This document shows positions 7,147 to 8,624 of a stretch of DNA of 8,624 nt, piece after piece; within the stretch, counting starts at the first letter, position 1, and every line of letters starts with the position of its first letter. Made by a program: the position numbers and the translations under genes. Under the pieces are notes generated by a model that saw nothing but the letters and a program-made list of their open reading frames with translations, searched no databases and was not told the origin of the DNA. Source of the DNA: Pedobacter sp. UBA2067 (lineage in GTDB: Bacteria > Bacteroidota > Bacteroidia > Sphingobacteriales > Sphingobacteriaceae); contig DDAD01000063.1 of NCBI GenBank assembly GCA_002333205.1, positions 1,345 through 9,968 of the forward strand, read 5' to 3'.

Positions 7147-8378
7147 TTTATGGTCTTTTTAATTTTTTTAATGAACCGTTGGCTTTCTTGCTCCCAGTTT
7201 AATGTATGCTGTCCTAGCAGGAAGTTCGCTTGTTTGGTATGCTGTAATTCAGAATCGTGATCTAGGTAGTACTGAATGGCCCGGGCTAAATCCAATGCGC
7301 AATCTTTTTTGTAACACTTCCCGATCTGCGGATATTGATCATAGAACGCTTGCTGTGCTTTCGTGTCACTTAGTAGTACAACCAGACCGGCTTGTATGTA
7401 GGTAAATAGCTTATTGCTGAGTGCAGCATCGTTATTTGTGCAGAATGCAGGTTCTGAAGCCAGTCCGATATCAAACTTGCAACAGTACTGAAATAACTTT
7501 TTCGGGGGTACAGGTGGATGAAAATGCAGCTTGGTTAGAGGTATGCCATGGGCGGCAGCGAGATCAACGATTTGTCTGAGGTATCCAGACCTGGGGTCGC
7601 CTAACAAGTGTAACTCGTATCGAGGCGTTTTCAGGTATTTCAATGATTCTACGATGAGTTCAATTCCCCGGTCGGGACCTATAGTCTGTGAGAACCAGAA
7701 AAGCTTTAATGTTTTAGGCCCATGAGGTAGATCCTTTCTAAGCGGTAGCGGCTGTAAGGGCAACACATTTCTGAGCACCATCGGCTGATATTGATAATGT
7801 GATTTATAGAGATCAGCGATTGCTGTACTGCTGGTGGTAAAATATTCCAGCTGAGGAATGTATTCGTCTTCAAGCATTACTTTGAGATCGGAGTTTAAAC
7901 CTGAGGCGCAGGAACGCGTTTCCTCACGATGGTAGTCTTCAGCATCAAAACCGGCCGGTGCTTTGTGTTTTTTTGCGGCTTCAATGGCAGCAGGAAGCGC
8001 GGCCAGATTATGTGCAAGATAAAGGTCTGCATGCATCTGTTTAGCAGCCCTTGCTAAAGGGAAAGTCGCCCGGGAGAGGGCATAGGTCTTCAAGCTATTC
8101 TGGAACATCATTTCGGATAGGTTTAATGCGAGTTTTTGAATTATCTTAGTCAATAGGTATGTTAGGGGGCTTTCTGAAGGATGGCCACCCACGCGAACGA
8201 TTTTCCACTTTCGGCCTTGCATCATTGCAGCGTCCGCAAGGGTAGCCCACTTATTCCAATAGCAGTAGAGTACCGTTACCCGGTATCCGTTCGCTGTTAG
8301 GCAATCTGCCTCTTTTACCAGTCGTGGATTTGTTGCAGGCTGACCAGTGGTCATTAATACGATATGTTTTTTATACAT
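7143..8378 (-). CDS. GT4-type glycosyltransferase
   Basis: Predicted GT-B glycosyltransferase of 411 aa, probably cytoplasmic. Visible landmarks are the first strand and loop VLMTTGQPATNPRLVKEA (7-24), a membrane-associating amphipathic region (about 71-92), DLYLAHNLAALPAA (118-131), GFDAEDYHREE (143-153), LFWFSQTIGPDRGIELIVES (226-245) and LHLLGDP (256-262). Near the C-terminus are IGLASEP (304-310) and ALSNKLFTYIQAGLVVLLSD (319-338), the usual donor-binding segment where NK replaces the EX7E signature. The ATG at 8378 sits 8 nt after the stop of the upstream GT4. The end is a lysine-rich tail (KKIKKTIK) encoded by A-rich codons, and its TGA overlaps the GTG start of the next gene by 4 nt. 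No specific sugar can be assigned; the fold-level call is stronger than the family-level call. Confidence 0.85.
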   Translation of the reverse strand: MYKKHIVLMTTGQPATNPRLVKEADCLTANGYRVTVLYCYWNKWATLADAAMMQGRKWKIVRVGGHPSESPLTYLLTKIIQKLALNLSEMMFQNSLKTYALSRATFPLARAAKQMHADLYLAHNLAALPAAIEAAKKHKAPAGFDAEDYHREETRSCASGLNSDLKVMLEDEYIPQLEYFTTSSTAIADLYKSHYQYQPMVLRNVLPLQPLPLRKDLPHGPKTLKLFWFSQTIGPDRGIELIVESLKYLKTPRYELHLLGDPRSGYLRQIVDLAAAHGIPLTKLHFHPPVPPKKLFQYCCKFDIGLASEPAFCTNNDAALSNKLFTYIQAGLVVLLSDTKAQQAFYDQYPQIGKCYKKDCALDLARAIQYYLDHDSELQHTKQANFLLGQHTLNWEQESQRFIKKIKKTIK

Positions 8379-8386
8379 AGATCCGC

Positions 8387-8624
8387 TTAGTTGTAGGTTA
8401 TGTTGTTATGAATATTCTTCCGAGGTTTTGCTCCGATATACTCAAAGATTGCGGACTTATATCTGGCCAAAGCGAGGTACTGACCTGCAATGACGCTGAT
8501 GTCGAATTTTGCCATCGCGGCATAACGACAATTCAGACGATTGATTGTTCCAAGCTGTGGGATGGCACTGCACATCTCCGAGATTCCGTTTACAATAAAT
8601 CCTGTTTCGCCCGAGATGACAACT
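8387..8624 (-). CDS. Family 4 glycosyltransferase, C-terminal part (runs off window)
   Basis: The frame is open from the right edge to the TAA at 8389-8387, giving 78 residues. The Met at 8575 is internal rather than the start: upstream of it in the same frame the sequence reads VVISGETGFIVNGISE, the standard end of the GT4 donor-binding domain (G-x-TG-F-x-V). It is followed by MCSAIPQLGTINRLNCRY and AAMAKFDISVIAGQYLAL, matching the closing helices of AviGT4-like family 4 enzymes, where EM..AI, I.R..CR and F......A..Y recur. The EX7E region would lie just outside the window. The stop is 8 nt before the next gene, so it belongs to the same operon and is the earliest glycosyltransferase visible. 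Its full length and substrate cannot be judged. Confidence 0.8.
   Translation of the reverse strand, partial: VVISGETGFIVNGISEMCSAIPQLGTINRLNCRYAAMAKFDISVIAGQYLALARYKSAIFEYIGAKPRKNIHNNITYN

Overview
The window is a compact stretch of a surface-polysaccharide biosynthesis locus, with every gene on the minus strand, so transcription runs from high to low coordinates. Protein style, moderate GC and the near absence of Shine-Dalgarno sequences point to a Bacteroidota genome. The particular gene set (Wzy-like polymerase, a GT4 with a PSYKPAYCYGGPTRS N-terminus, an exosortase and a WcaF-type acetyltransferase) suggests Sphingobacteriaceae or a relative such as Pedobacter or Mucilaginibacter. The phylum is a fairly safe call; the family is an inference from memory of similar loci.

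In transcription order the layout is: (1) the C-terminal part of a GT4 glycosyltransferase running off the right edge (8387-8624); (2) a 411-aa GT4-type glycosyltransferase (7143-8378); (3) a 431-aa GT4-like glycosyltransferase with a GTG start (5851-7146); (4) a 367-aa GT4 with a clear EX7E motif (4766-5869); (5) a multi-spanning Wzy-like O-antigen-polymerase-type protein (3331-4779); (6) a second EX7E GT4 (2058-3299, start reassigned); (7) a 482-aa protein joining a complete GT2 glycosyltransferase to a complete C-terminal exosortase domain (551-1999); and (8) a WcaF-like hexapeptide-repeat acetyltransferase (28-585). Junctions are +8, -4, -19, -14, +31, +58 and -35 nt, which strongly suggests one operon. 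I see no promoter or terminator, no RNA gene and no mobile element. The only gap longer than 31 nt, just before the GT2-exosortase gene, holds a perfect 10-bp inverted repeat.

Together the genes look like the assembly part of a Wzx/Wzy-style pathway. The glycosyltransferases (GT4 and GT2) would extend a lipid-linked repeat unit on the cytoplasmic face, WcaF would acetylate a sugar, and the Wzy-like protein would polymerise units on the periplasmic face. The flippase, initiating phosphoglycosyltransferase and export machinery are not in the window. The most notable element is the exosortase domain, a transpeptidase-like membrane enzyme whose Cys/Arg/His residues are all present, fused to a glycosyltransferase. 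This ties protein sorting to glycan synthesis within one polypeptide. No candidate sorting substrate is visible here.
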